DNA from: Zerene cesonia | Taxonomy: Eukaryota; Arthropoda; Insecta; Lepidoptera; Pieridae | DNA length: 64,000 nt | Direction: 5' to 3' | NCBI RefSeq assembly: GCF_012273895.1 | Contig: NC_052104.1 | Coordinates: 1,922,001 to 1,986,000 of the forward strand | Notes under the pieces: model-generated | Told to the model about the DNA's origin: nothing | Databases searched by the model: none | Seen by the model: only the letters and a program-made list of their open reading frames with translations | In this document: positions 47,486-60,477 of the stretch, one piece after another | Layout of the letters: each line of letters starts with the position of its first letter | Position numbering within the stretch: position 1 is the stretch's first letter | Translations under genes and position numbers: made by a program

Positions 47486-47879
47486 ATATACTTTACATTG
47501 GTAGAAAATAATATAATATGATGATTACTATGAATTACTAACACTGTTACATGTAAGGACATTTTAAATAAAATTTTCCATACTACCTTCCTTTCTTAAA
47601 ATTGAAATCTAATTTCTAATAAACGATTTTTCTATTTACTAATGTAAAAGTCGTTGGATACTATCATGTGATAATGATGTATAAATTAAGATACTACATA
47701 AGGCATTAAGTAATGAACTATACAATTAAATAACAGTGCTATATCGATTTAGTAATCAAGTAACAGCGGCCAAGAGACAGATAGCACAAAACATTACAGA
47801 GCAAACAAAGATGGAAATCTATTGTCGTTGACAATGCATGAAAAAAAAACAAAGCAGTCTGAAGGGTGATTATTGAACG

Positions 47880-48170
47880 AAAATGCACCAACCGCCCCTG
47901 AACTTGACGTCATCCGTTGCTATAGCAATGCTCCCGGGAAAAGCTCGAGGTCACCTCTCAACTTTTTTCACGATTTAATTTTCACAGATAAAAAATCATA
48001 CAGGCACGTAAATTGATTTTGTAACGAAAAAAAAAAATAATAATAACACTGATTTTTTTAAATTTGGAACGCGACGTGGCCGCGCGTTTACGCGATGAAA
48101 GTACGGGGCAAACTACATAAATGTCAGTGGAGGCGGCACATGTGCAGAGCTCGGTAAGGCGTTGTTCACA
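47880..48170 (+). promoter_or_regulatory. Candidate promoter/enhancer with possible first exon
   Basis: This GC-richer, CpG-bearing patch stands out in a long AT-rich stretch. It contains a perfect CRE palindrome TGACGTCA (47905-47912), a near-palindromic X-box-like GTTGCTATAGCAA (47916-47928), GTGGCCGCGCGTTTACGCG, and an ATG at 48095 with G at -3. From that ATG 19 codons are open (MKVRGKLHKCQWRRHMCRA) up to a possible donor GTAAGG at 48154; unspliced, a stop follows at once. No downstream exon was found, so the exon is speculative. Confidence 0.3.
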
Positions 48171-48209
48171 GTCGTGAGATTTTCACACGATTATAATTAA
48201 ACGTTGCAC

Positions 48210-51200
48210 GGAAATAAAACAAGGCTATTCAGCTTATTTAATTATTAAATTAGGTATAAGTAGCATTGCTATTTTAAATCTTAAGTAGTCTTTAGATTTA
48301 TTTTTTATGTTCATTTATATCTACTCTATTTTCAGTTTATATGAATGAAAGACGTTATTTGCGTATTTATTTCAATTAAATTTGTGTCATTGGTTTTATA
48401 TATTATTTGTATATATTCGTATAAAACATTTATGCAGCTTGAACTATAAATAAAATTTCGAAATTTTGATTCGATTTTGATTAATCTACCACTTTTTACA
48501 TACAATTAAAAAAACTTAACCATACACAAAATGTCAGAATTTGACGAAAATTTGAAAGAGACTACATGGGCGGCATCAGCTATTAAGTATCCAAAAAAAA
48601 TAAAGAAAATCAGTTCACATAGGTAGTTATTTAATTTCTGAGGTTGTTACCTTAACACACAAATAATTACAATCGAATTAAACTACCTCCTTTTTTCTCC
48701 TCCTGACGTTGATTGAAAAATTTTTTAAATTACATAATTGTTGTGTTAAATAAATTATTAAACATGTGTAGCTGATTTTCCTTGTATGCTGAAAATAAGC
48801 CTGTACAAATAATGAATAAATAATTACGAATTTAAAATATTTTGTTTACCTGGAGAAGAAAGAACTGGAGAAACATCTCTACATAAAAGAAAAGAGCATC
48901 GCAAGAAAATTGTTGCCAGCATAGAAAAGCCCTAACGTGCGAGAGAGACGGACGTCGACGCTATACCGCTTTTCTCGTTATGTAAGCTACGGCCCTGGAG
49001 CCTGGCTCCCCACCCTCATTCAAACCACTAGCTCAGATCACACAGACTCGAACCTGTGCTGGGCCAACATCGTAATTACGTCAGCAAATGTTTGTCAAGC
49101 GTGACTTGGAAACTATCTTTGATTTAAGGTTTATTAAATTGATTGTGTTTTGATATCGATGGTTTTCTATGTTTGAATATTTTGGTTTGATGACGCATTT
49201 TAATGGCAGTTCTTTCATTGTTTTACGCGATGTTTCCTCGATCGCAGCCGCTTTATGACATATATTTATATGATGAATTATGGTTTTGTTTACTAACTTG
49301 AAGGTTCTAGTTAGAACCTTCGATTGAATTCTTAATCGAATCATATTATTCGAATAGATGATTCCTATAGTTAGGTGATATCTTAATTTAAACAGTCCTT
49401 TTTGGTAGCTATTATAACAATAACTAAAAAGAAAAAAAACATCAACATCGCTGTGTTCTTATGTATTAGAAGAATCAATAGTCGTACTGTCACGACGTTA
49501 TTACAGCTAACAGTAAAATGTTTTATTTAAATATAATAAGTTGAAATATTAACATTCTTTCTCACCTCCCATGTTTCCGTGGAAGCTGTTCAAATAGTTT
49601 TTTTTACTATCACCAATACTCCCGATGTACCAGTTTAAGTCACCAGGCCATACAGAATTGCATTTGTTCAAACAAGCACGCTGCGACACAGTGTCGCTAG
49701 TTGGAACGCTGGCAAATGCGTTCGAGATAAACTCGTTACGGCGCCAATTGGTTTCCAATGGATACGCGACGGTAATTTTATTAATGTGGCGCAAGGATTT
49801 TAATTGCGTGGAAATTATGTGTTTTACATGTGGGGGGAGACAAACTACAGGTAATATTGATTACTGGGATGCTTTTTGAAGACGGGAGCAACTATTGGTT
49901 GAGTGTTTTATTGTTACAAGTGTAGCATTTATTAGATTATGGGAACTTGAGTTGTGCAAAAAGAACTTTGGTTTCTATTGTGACACGTGAAAATCTATGC
50001 GATATAAAATATGCTTGGAATTCAATCGGCTGGTCTGTATGAGTAAGAGATGTCTAAAAGTAAAGGGATTCAAAGAATTGAATCGTTTTACAATGGAAAA
50101 AAACACGAAAGAATTCTCAAAATCGAAACACATAAAAAGGCAAAGATTTTCATAATTCGTTTTTTATTTTGAAGTTCGTCCAATTCTGACTATTTGAAGC
50201 AGTGGTTTTGTGTCAAAACTAATTATAGAGTTTTATATTTCCAACATTAAAACACAATTCACTACCTCCAACATACACCATATACACCATAGGATAAATC
50301 CTAACTCTTTCAATCTCTGGATTGAACTATGATATTATATAACAGACAAAAAGTTATACTACCCCACCAAGTAAACTTTAGTATCCTAGAAGAGGATTTC
50401 TTTCTTTCAATTAATCCCCATTATCTGTACATTGTTTGATCAATCATTTCCAACACATTGTCATGTAAATGCACCTCGTTACTTTGATATTCAGACGAGA
50501 AGGTGACCCTGACCGTAGGAAATAAAATTAATGTAGGGAAGAGCACAATGCATTGCTAATTTTGGATTATAGCATGCAAATATGCTATGAAGCTGTTAGT
50601 TAAAATAAACCAGGTTATTTGCTGAATAGTTTGTTTGTTGGCTCACAAATGAACTAATTCAAGTCGTGATTTGTCTGATGAATACATATTTTGATGCAAA
50701 ACAGGAATAAGAGCTCTTTGATAATAAATCTGCTTTTTCCGTAATGAATTTTTGATATTTGAATGGAGAGAAATTAGACAAAAGCAACAATGCTTAATTG
50801 TTATCTTTTTAGATCGCAATTGGAGACATAACCTACTTAAATAGTTATTACATACCTAAAGGAATTACTATTACAATAAAAAGCATCAATTCGTAACATT
50901 ATAACTGTCCAGATATCCAGTACATATAGACCTCTCTGATATATTCGCATACTTTAACGTCAGAGGCCAAGTAGTAACTCTATGCGAAATAATCTTTACG
51001 GACAATAATAACTGAGGGAGTTTATGTCCATAAAGAAACAGCATTACGTGTACATTGTGACTTCTAAAAAGCTCGTTTATGTTACTCAATGTGCAAGTTA
51101 AAATAGCACCACCTTTAAATTTTGCTCTCCCTTTAAGTACAGGTATTTACTGGAGTATACTTCTGGAGGGTACAATTGGATTCTTAATTAAAACGCAAAT

Positions 51201-51660
51201 TGAAGCAGCCCTTCGAGTTACGAATAGAGACTAACACGTGGATATTATGCATGCGATATAAAGAAGTGTTGGAAAGTAATTTAGCTATCACAGATGTGAG
51301 GAGTTTGAAGCACATTCACTAAGGGCGTCGTTGAATTAGACTCAAAGCATTGATGCGCGGAGTGTTCAGTTTTAAACGTAATGAAATTAAAAGAATAATG
51401 TAAATGAAACATTTTATTTTTTATTTCACACCTGATAACGAACCTGTACTTAATTAATCGAAGATAATTAAGAGTATAACGTCTACTGATATATTTATTC
51501 GAGTAAACCCTTTGTTATCATACAATTAAAAGCCATTAGAATAGGTAATCTATCTTACGAGGCTCAAAAACGTTGGATAGTTCTAAAAGTAGATTTGTTT
51601 TTATTAAATTTACAACTATACGGTGACACTACTGTAGTACATACGGTAACATACGGTAAC
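48210..51660. other. About 3.4 kb without a recognisable gene
   Basis: A GC-richer patch near 48940-49060 carries a minus-strand B-box-like GGTTCGAGTCT and may be a decayed SINE. A patch near 49600-49860 is open on both strands for about 80 codons but resembles no family I know. Confidence 0.4.
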
Positions 51661-51815
51661 GATTACTGTGGCGGGATCACGGGTGGCCGAGAGGCTAGGC
51701 GTTGCTACGGTTAGGCAAATAAGCGGGTTCGAATCCCGCCTCGTGATCAGTTTTTTTCTATTCTTTCTAAATTTCTCATTTATAAAACATTTCAATGCTA
51801 TAAAACTAAAACTTA
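51661..51815 (+). repeat. tRNA-like repeat, copy A (cloverleaf 51677-51747)
   Basis: The sequence folds as a tRNA: acceptor TCACGGG/CTCGTGA with one G-U, D-stem GCC/GGC, anticodon stem TTGCT/GGCAA, T-stem GCGGG/CCCGC with loop TTCGAAT, A-box TGGCCGAGAGG, B-box GGTTCGAATCC, and a T-run terminator just after. The anticodon loop ACGGTTA would give GGT but has C, not U, at position 33, so a working tRNA is doubtful. The flanks also match the copy near 61.2 kb, so this is a dispersed repeat with a tRNA-like head. Confidence 0.6.
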
Positions 51816-51834
51816 AGTAAGTTTTGTGATTGCT

Positions 51835-51895
51835 TATGGGCGTTGGCGTTGTCTCATCCGGTGATCCACTAGCTCGGTTACCCGCTCTACTATAA
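51835..51895 (+). mobile_element. Non-LTR tail fragment
   Basis: Contains GCTTATGGGCGTTGGCG and GGTGATCCACTAGCTCGGTT then ACCCGCTCTACTATA, a diverged tail-family end. Confidence 0.5.
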
Positions 51896-52499
51896 ATAAC
51901 ATTTTAAATATCAAAATACATAAACATTAAAGCGTTTTTTTCCGCCAACATATAATCATAGCCTCACACACGTAGAACAATACGATACGTCTGAGTTTAA
52001 TTAAATCTTCATCTAATATATGAACTATATTTGAATTTACTCTCGTAAGCTATGAGGATTCTTATCAAGAACTAGCTTACATTAATTGTCTCCGTTTTCT
52101 TGCAAAAGTACAAGTTTTCTTTAGAATAAGTCCATCGATATATAAATGATATCATCATTCTATTTTAATCGCTGAACTATCTATTGTTCTATTCGATAGA
52201 GAAAATTAATGAATGCTAATGAACTATTTCGGATTTCATTTAGGAGTATATTGTATAATCGGCTCCAAAGGCCAATAACCTTTGCAGCAAACAATTAACT
52301 TTAAATAGTGGTTGGCAATGCATGAATTTAAGCACATAACATAAATTTATTTCAAATTTTTTATGCTTTATTGACCTGTCCTGGAATTAAAGAAAATTCC
52401 ATTTGAAGTGAACAATTCATAAGTAGATACTTAAGTAAATTTTGGTATAATTTTACATATAAATGTACATAGCTCTCATACAACATGTTATGAAGTACC

Positions 52500-52792
52500 A
52501 TAAGTCATCATCAGCCCATATTCTTCCCACTGTGGGTCACATGACGCCTTTGAGGGTTCATACCATAACCCACGATTCTGGCTGTGTACTGTATACGGGT
52601 TGTGAGATGTCACATGTTGATAGATTCTCGGATATGACGGTTTCCTCACGATATTTCTATTCATTGTTTCTATCAGTGTATGGATAATATGCAGGTAAAT
52701 TTAAAGATTAATACATTTCTTGCACGCTTGTCTGTCGAACCTCCAACTTTTTAATTTAAATCGAAATCCTAACCACTGAGCCTTAACTGCTC
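52500..52792 (-). mobile_element. tRNA-derived SINE, degraded, minus orientation
   Basis: Plus strand shows CATCATCAGCCCATATTC, GTTGTGAGATGTCACATG, GACGGTTTCCTCACGAT and CTAACCACTGAGCC, the reverse complement of the SINE at 60.5 kb with many changes. Confidence 0.6.
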
Positions 52793-53281
52793 TTATACAA
52801 TACCTATTTAGTTACTCGGTCTTGCGGGGATGGTATAATTAATTGGAATACCTAAATTTCTTCCAACATATATGTTTGTTAACAATATCAATGTCGTACA
52901 TCTAAAGATTATTTGCTAATGAAATAAGATCATCCGTTTACTTAATAAGCCTCGTTATAAATATTACGATCACTTTATCACAAGTTACCGAAGCCTTTGT
53001 GAACGCTTTAGCATCGAATTTAATATCGCTACAAATGGCTGCTAAGCCGACTTTAAAGACAGCCTTCGACAGTTTTCCAATATCGCAAAATATGGCTTAA
53101 CGATAATTAAATACTTGCGATCCGACCACGGCACGACTGAATAGGTGGTAAACGTGAAACGAGATCTTCAAGTTTCAGGTAAAAGTAGTTAGTGTCGAAT
53201 TATTGCTAGATTTTTGGGTTATGTCGTTAAATGGTAATTTTAATGATTAAATAAAATATCCTTTCTATGTTACTACAGTTC

Positions 53282-53592
53282 GTCATCAGCCCATATATGC
53301 CCATATATGTTCCCACTGTGGTGGACACAGGCCTCCTATGAGGGTTCAGGCCATAATCCACCACGCTGGCCAAGTGCGGGTTGGCAGATGTCACATGTCG
53401 TCGAACTTTTGATTCTTGGACATGCCGGTTTCCGCATGATGTTTTCCTTCACCGTTTTGAGCAGTGGTGACGTTATCCACATGTGCAGATAAAATGAAAA
53501 ATCAATTGATTTCCTGCACGCTCGCTCGGTCTCGAAGTCAAGGGACTTATCGATTTTGAAATCCGAGGTTCCCACCACTGAGCCACCACTGT
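53282..53592 (-). mobile_element. tRNA-derived SINE, nearly full length, minus orientation
   Basis: Plus strand shows CCCACTGTGGTGGACACAGG, GCGGGTTGGCAGATGTCACA, GGACATGCCGGTTTCC and ACTGAGCCACCACTG, a close reverse-complement match of the 60.5 kb copy over its full length. Confidence 0.75.
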
Positions 53593-53594
53593 TT

Positions 53595-55458
53595 CTACTT
53601 TCACTTTTCCACTGAACTACAGTTCACTAGATTCATAACAATTACTCGTGGTAAGTCAAGCACTAGTTAGAACTTGGAAGGTTTTACGATTCAAAATGAG
53701 TTTCTTTAATAGAAACGCAGACTAGGTAATTTTAAAGTTATCTCTGTTATATGAGCGACGTAAAATTACATACTTTGAAATGTTTTAATATTTCTTCTTA
53801 TGTAGATAAGCTAACATCAATTTAATTTGTTTTACCAATACACCTAAATAATTGGCGATAGCCAATCTAATTTAACATTTAACATTTTATCCATTATTTC
53901 GTTGTTTCTGTTCCGTTTTATAAAAACTGAGTGCGTTCATGTGTTTGTGTGTGTTAAAACACCAAGATCCATTTAATAAGTTGATTTTTTTAAACAAAAA
54001 ACTATGGTATAAGTTATGCAGTGTATTAATACAAAGTTATTGATAGTGTTCTATTGATCAGTGAAAAATATTAGCCCCTTGCAAGAGCCACGGGGCTTAC
54101 AAGCGCCTTTAAACAGCTAATTTCTTGACATAATTAATCTTCATATATCTGTGGGTATTAACTTCGGCCATCTGTCTTACAAGTAACTTCACTTTGTTAG
54201 GATTACCGCTCTCTGAGATCTTTTCCCTTTAAAAGGTATTACCTATCCTAAAATGCCTTATGTCTAATCGAAATATATCATTATACTTCTAGAAACGTCT
54301 AGTAAACATTTTTAATATATTTTTTCAGTAGTTTATACTGACTGACGTCTTATCGGTAATGTAAAACCATAAGATTTGCTTCTATCCAAACTGGCATAGG
54401 ATGTAAAGAGAATTCACGCAGACATCTCCTTCGTAAATAATTTTCAATATGAAAGTTCATTAGTACTCATACAATTATACTCCATAATAATATTATTTAT
54501 ATTTACTTTTCACATGCAGCTCTGCTAATTGTTTAAGCTTATAAACCACCGGGTTTCAATTGCATAACCGATTGCATTATAAACAATGTCAATAATAGGT
54601 TTAAATCGAAAATAAACGAAGCTTTACGAATGCGACTGCATAAAGTGCACAAAAATAAAAAGGAATTAAAATCCGATTGCATACAATGAAGACTTAGAAA
54701 TCTGTAACCTTTATGTTTTATATAAAAATAGTCAGCATCTGGAGGGGAAACCGTATAACTATTTTTACATCGACTACTTGCAAATCGAGTTACTGAAGCC
54801 TCATATGTAAGGCCGGTGGTACTTGCTTTGTACGATTAATTGGGACATTAAAACGTCTTTTCGTGCTGGCTTTATTAAATAGCTGATGCTTGCGATTTCT
54901 TCTAAATACTAATAAGACAGGATAAAGTAACTTTTTTTTAAATAATATGAGGTTTAGATACTAGCCTATTGGTAAGGAGTAACTTAATTTTCAATGGGAA
55001 CAAACAATATACGTATATTTGTTAAAACACCTTTTTACAGAAACTGTATTGATTGATTGTTGTCTATTACAGAAATGTTTATAATTCACGTACCTTTATG
55101 TATTTAATCTGACCTGTTGTTTTGATTTGATAATTTTATTAAACATTTGTGTTTAAAATACATTCAAAATAAATCAATTTTGCGAACTGTTTTATTTACA
55201 TAATAAAGTTATGTTTTGAATTGAAAATGTTATGTCAACGTTTCTAGTTGTTATGACTCGCAGTAAAAACTTCATCGTGTGAAGCTTTTAAAAACTATTT
55301 TAGTTCAAAAAATAGGTACTGATTAAATTATACTGACTGACTAAATAAAGTTAGTAAAGTTTTTGGCAAGTAATTTGCCAAATGCCGATCGTAATAACTC
55401 GTTGAGAGTGGTTGAGGTACCTAAGACATGTTTGATTATCTAAATTATTATAAACTAA
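53595..55458. other. About 1.9 kb without a recognisable feature
   Basis: AT-rich, no supported gene or repeat. Confidence 0.45.
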
Positions 55459-55459
55459 C

Positions 55460-55632
55460 TGAGCCCCGCGGTTTTTCCCGTAGGAAGATCGGGATAAAAA
55501 GTTGCCTGTATGTTATTCCAGTTGTCCAGCTATCTACGTTCCAAATTTCATTATAATCGGTTTTGTAGTTTTTGCGTGAAAGAGCAACAAACACACACAT
55601 CCTTACAAACTTTCGCATTTATAATATAAAGG
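55460..55632 (-). mobile_element. Helitron-like element, short copy, minus orientation
   Basis: On the plus strand: GAGCCCCGCGGTTTTTCCCG at one end and CTTTCGCATTTATAATATA at the other, with GGGATAAAAAGTTGCCTG between. It is the reverse complement of the 46.0 kb subtype; its CTAG end is eroded. Confidence 0.6.
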
Positions 55633-56754
55633 TTTTTTATTTATGTTATTTGGTACATAAGCATATTTGATTGAACAACAAAAATCGTAAAAAGAGTTGA
55701 CATCGTAAAAAGATTGCAAAAATATACTGGAAAATATACTAATAACTAATAACATGTCGAGTTATTAAGAAATATAACAATAATTATAAAAAAACCTGGC
55801 TAATATTTTACATTAAAACTTTCAGTATCGAACTGAACCAATTTGCATCCATTTGTATAGTTTCCATCCTTAATATTTCAATTCATATCGCAACGTGTAT
55901 TATAAATCGAATAACTTGGCAAAGGAAATTGAGAACTTGTCACAAAGCATAGCACACCCGACCTCCAGGCAACCTCGTTTCGAATCGCCAACTGGGTTAA
56001 AAAACCAGGAACACACAACAATACTAGTTTCCTAGCGAAATAATCGTGACGTAATTAAACTAGAGGGCGAAATTAATGTTTAACGAGAAATGGACCCAGC
56101 TGAATTTTAATCGTTGCGATTCCCGCGTTGCGTTGGACGAAATATTAATTTTGAGAATGACGGAATGGAAATGCTGTCTACCTATATTTTAATAAAACCA
56201 TGACTCATTAATTAGGCAAGAGGAAAACTTTTAGGTGCTCAGAAACTGCAAAATCTAGCTGCAAAAAAGAAACTCGAAGTGAGGCTCTCAGTACAAATTA
56301 ATACCAACATTGCAGAGTGAACGTTCCGAATAAATATAAAATGAAAAATTGTCCGTGCGTAGTAAAATATTAAAAAAATATATTTTTACAAAATTAGCCT
56401 CTAACTAAAATGAAAATTAATAGGTACATTCAATTTAAAACTTTACTTACGTATTGGAAAGCAAAACAAGTATGGAAATGGATTTTTTCTCCAAGCAATT
56501 GTTACTTTAAACGTAGAATTATGCATGGGCACGTATTGTATTAAGGACTTTTGTATGATGTATCGAAAAAATTCAGTTTAATAGAAGTTATAATAGTTCC
56601 CTTCGTAAATCAGCCTGGTTTTTTGTATTACAAATTATGGAGCTGGCGATCTGAAAATGATACGGCTTGTATCTTTTTTATCAGTACATGATTGCAAAAT
56701 TATTATAATATAATTAATATCACCCTGCCTAATATTAACTTCAAAACATTCGAT

Positions 56755-56925
56755 CTGGCCCATATCCTTTTCCTTACCCATCCTATTTATTCCTCTCGTC
56801 AATCCTTTCTTAATCCCTGTCACATTTGAAGTCAGCAATCCATTTGTAGAGGCGTACGGTCTGCAATCGACGCCTCTCCAAACGTTCATGGGCGATGGTA
56901 GAGACCTAAAGACATAAAAATCTAA
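56755..56925 (+). mobile_element. Non-LTR/SINE tail copy
   Basis: CCTTTTCCTTACCCATCC, then GTCAGCAATCCATTTGTAG, a hairpin region and GTTCATGGGCGATGGTAGAG. The last part of the tail is deleted before an A-rich end. Confidence 0.6.
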
Positions 56926-59697
56926 TTAAAAAAACAGTTCCCAAATTTCGTAAACTTAAGTTAAAAAGGCCAAATAAAAGGTATCCTTTGTGGTTGCGTA
57001 TTCAATTGATAATTTAATAGCGTCAGAGACGGCCATAGGTAACTATGCCTATAAAATTTTCTTTCTCACTAAATAATATACTAGGTGCTAGTCCCGGCTC
57101 CAACCGGGTAGTCCCAGTATTTACCAAACCTACGTAACTTAGTATGTGTAAAGACTTTAATGTTAAAATTTTATGGTATTCCCTTCACAATATTAGTACA
57201 TATATACATTACAGTTCCAATTATTTCGATAGTCTCAAAGAATATGTAACTCTCTGATCTTTTGGAATTCTCAAAACCAAAAAATAAAAAATGTGTCTTA
57301 AAATTGCCGCCAACATAATTTTTTTTTAATAAAATCGTATATTATTTTAGTTTGAATTACTATGTACGATAAAATAAAACATAAGCTATATATCTAAACC
57401 GTGTTTTATCATTAAAAAATATCACGTACGTAGTACGTCGTAGCCGAGTTCTTTTTGCACCTGCATCTTTGTATGATTCATAAATATTTTCGTACGAGTA
57501 TTGCATTTATATTATCCACGTAGTATTTTTCATTAAGAATTCAATATTTCATAATACGAATATGAGATTATGTAGTCTATTGTCATAAATGGAGGTACTT
57601 TCTATAGTATTTGTTGTATTACCGGTGGTATTATTAAAAATAAAATGTTATGATGTACAAAAATCAACTATAATCCATGTGATTGTGCTTATGGATTAAG
57701 ATGGATTGAGTCATGGATTAAGGACGAAGACCAGGCAAAAAAGAAAAATCATAACAAACAATATTTTTTGATAAAATTAGCAAGTAAAAGAATTCTATGG
57801 ACAGAAACAATACTTCATACAAATTAAAATCTATGTTATATGTATGGTATCTCTAATATATCTATCCCTATCTATGGTCATAAAGAAAAGTAAAAAATCC
57901 CAAACTTATGAAAAGACTAATTTATCAATGCACTTTAAAGATAAAAACATGAATGGTGATAATTAACCAAACATTTAAAACGTTCCCGCTTGACGACCTC
58001 GTTTCAGTGTTGCTAGTTCCTGTATGAAATATGAACATTCTTAATACCTTAATAATAAGTATATTAGCTGAGTATCTATTCAAAGACCATATTATTTTAT
58101 TTAGTTTTCGTCCTCAATTTTGTCGGCTGTAGGTTATTGTGAGTTTTTTCAAATGTTTCATATTATTATTTGTACGTAATGTTATGAAATCTATGTTATT
58201 TTTTATTTTGTTAATACGATACTTCTAGTACCTAAAATAATTTTATTGTTATGTACAGATGATCATAGACTCTCACATATATAAGAAAATACGCAAAATT
58301 TCAAAATAGGTTTGATCGGTTTTAACATTTTGTAGGTCATATATATCATAGATAAAATATATTTAAATAGTTAAACGGTGTTACTTCCTAGTATTATTAT
58401 TTAGTTATATCTAAGCATATGTCATTATATTGTTATACCTGTAAGTATAGAAATTAAAAATCATCTGTTTTTTGGAAAATTGGTTACTGTCGCTATTCTT
58501 TATAAGGAAACACAAATTTTTATTACCTACGTTAATAACTATTTAAGATCTTCATAAGAAAATAAAATGAACGTATATTCAGAATAAATTCGGGAAAAGG
58601 CGATCTAAGAATTTTACGATTTGATCCAATATTTTACGTCTCAATGGTAGGCAGTCTGAATTGTTTTTGGGGTTCTTTAATACATTAAAAGATAATATTA
58701 TATTCAACATATATGACCTGAAAGTTTTATGGTCGATTTTGTTTTTTACGAGCATCAGCCTCTATTCAGGTGTGTGGTAGTGGGACGTATTTAAGAATAA
58801 TTTATACCTCATATGGTGAATTCAAAATAAGCTACATTAAACAGTCAAGCAGTTTCACATAAAACCTAGAACTGGATCATTAACCCACACTTAAAAAAAT
58901 CATGAAATAGATGAATTTTAACACTACACGGAGTTAGGAATGGCTAGGAATATGCATTTTATAATCTTCATACTTATCAGCTTAAATACTGAATGCTTTT
59001 TGACTTTAGCTTTTGATCCGTTATTGAAAATATTATTTTTAACATTTCCCTGTTTAATTAAATTATTGTCAAAACTTAAATAGATTAAAATACGATATGC
59101 AAAGAAAATGAACTTTTCGTCACACGATCAAAGATTGTATAATGTTAGAATTATTCAGATCTGCGGAACCATTACAGAGTAGAATGTACGTACTCACCGC
59201 GTTTTAATAATTTTTCCCTTAAATCGGGACGTTTTCTCGTTTCTCGAGCTTTCATTGGAATGTTTAAATGCGAAATGTCGAGTCACGAGGCTGAATGTTG
59301 GGACAAAAATGTTCGAACAATGGATCTCTTAAACACTTCCAATTTAAAGACGATTTTCAGTCTATGCCATTTGGGTTGCGGTTTTAATGACTTTACATAT
59401 AAATGTGTATTCTTTACAGGTCCTTTGATCCGCGTTGTTATAAGGGTTTCAGTTTCACCTATATTATGGCTATGAATGTATGTTTATTGTTTACCATTAA
59501 GATACCTATTAACTATAATAGCACTCTCTTAACGAGAAGCATCAAAATTACCAATTTCAACCCTTGCAGCATTGTATTCGCCAAATTAAACCCATTTTCA
59601 CCTTTATCATTTTATTACTAACTATAATGAATAAGTTTCAGTGTTACAATAAAATGTAGACTTTTTATATGCTTAATATTTGCAAACGTTTAAATAA
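56926..59697. other. About 2.8 kb without a recognisable gene
   Basis: AT-rich. Open frames of about 70 codons on the plus strand near 59260-59620 have no supporting features. Confidence 0.45.
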
Positions 59698-59929
59698 ATG
59701 GCCCATTTCCCTTTCCTTACCCTTCCCATTCCTTTCCTTTATTCCTCTCATTAATCCTTTCCCAATTCCTTTCCAATTTGAAGTCGGCAATCCATTTGGA
59801 GAGACGTAAGGTCTGCAAACGACCTTACGCCTCTCCAAATGTTCATGGGCGGTGGTAGCGCTTACCATCAGGCGACCCACCAGCTCCATTGCCGACGGTG
59901 ACATAAAAAAAAAAAAATTAAGGGATGTA
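59698..59929 (+). mobile_element. Non-LTR/SINE tail copy with A-run
   Basis: TGGCCCATTTCCCTTTCC, a hairpin GGAGAGACGTAAGGT with ACCTTACGCCTCTCC, GGGCGGTGGTAGCGCTTACC, CCACCAGCTCCATTGCCGAC and an A-run. It is well preserved and so probably a fairly recent insertion. Confidence 0.68.
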
Positions 59930-60282
59930 TGTAAATAATATATATAATGAATTTTTAATAATGTAATGATATACAAATAATATGACTATAGCAGGTAATT
60001 AGCAGTCTATAATATAATTGAAGAAGCCGATAAAAGGCAAATCGCAACAAGACTTGTCTAATGTCTACTTAGGTAGTAACAATATTAGCCTAATTACCTA
60101 ATGTTGGTACTAAGACTTAACTGGATGGCATGTAATTAAAGCTAACAAGTGGATATAACATATTTGTTATAATATTAATATAAATACGAATATATCAGAT
60201 AAGTATTGGTAATTTAAATTTATTTGACCTATTACATACAAAATTTAAAATTGAGATACTTTTATGCTGAAATGTGTGATAT

Positions 60283-60415
60283 GATTGGCAAAGGAGCTGG
60301 TGGGTCGTTTGATGGTACAAATGCAGTGGTATAAGGCCTCTGCAAATAGATTGCCCACTTAAAATGGGATAAGGGATAAGGTAACGATAAAAAAGGCCCC
60401 CGGGTCCCCCACCCA
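60283..60415 (-). mobile_element. Non-LTR tail fragment, minus orientation
   Basis: GGCAAAGGAGCTGGTGGGTC, then GTTTGATGGTACAAATGCAG and GGCCTCTGCAAATAGATTGC, the reverse complement of the tail family. Confidence 0.55.
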
Positions 60416-60477
60416 TCAAAAGTAACAGAGTAGCAATCATACAGCAATAATACATTATTTCACGTCGATTTTAAAAG

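Noticed and set aside
51677..51747. A functional tRNA gene (anticodon GGT)
   Set aside because: Position 33 is C instead of U and the unit recurs with its flanks 9.6 kb away, so I call it a tRNA-like repeat; a covariance-model scan would settle it.
53307..53578. Open frames of 61-80 codons
   Set aside because: They are inside a tRNA-derived SINE; similar frames at 13604-13858 and 60675-60866 have the same origin.
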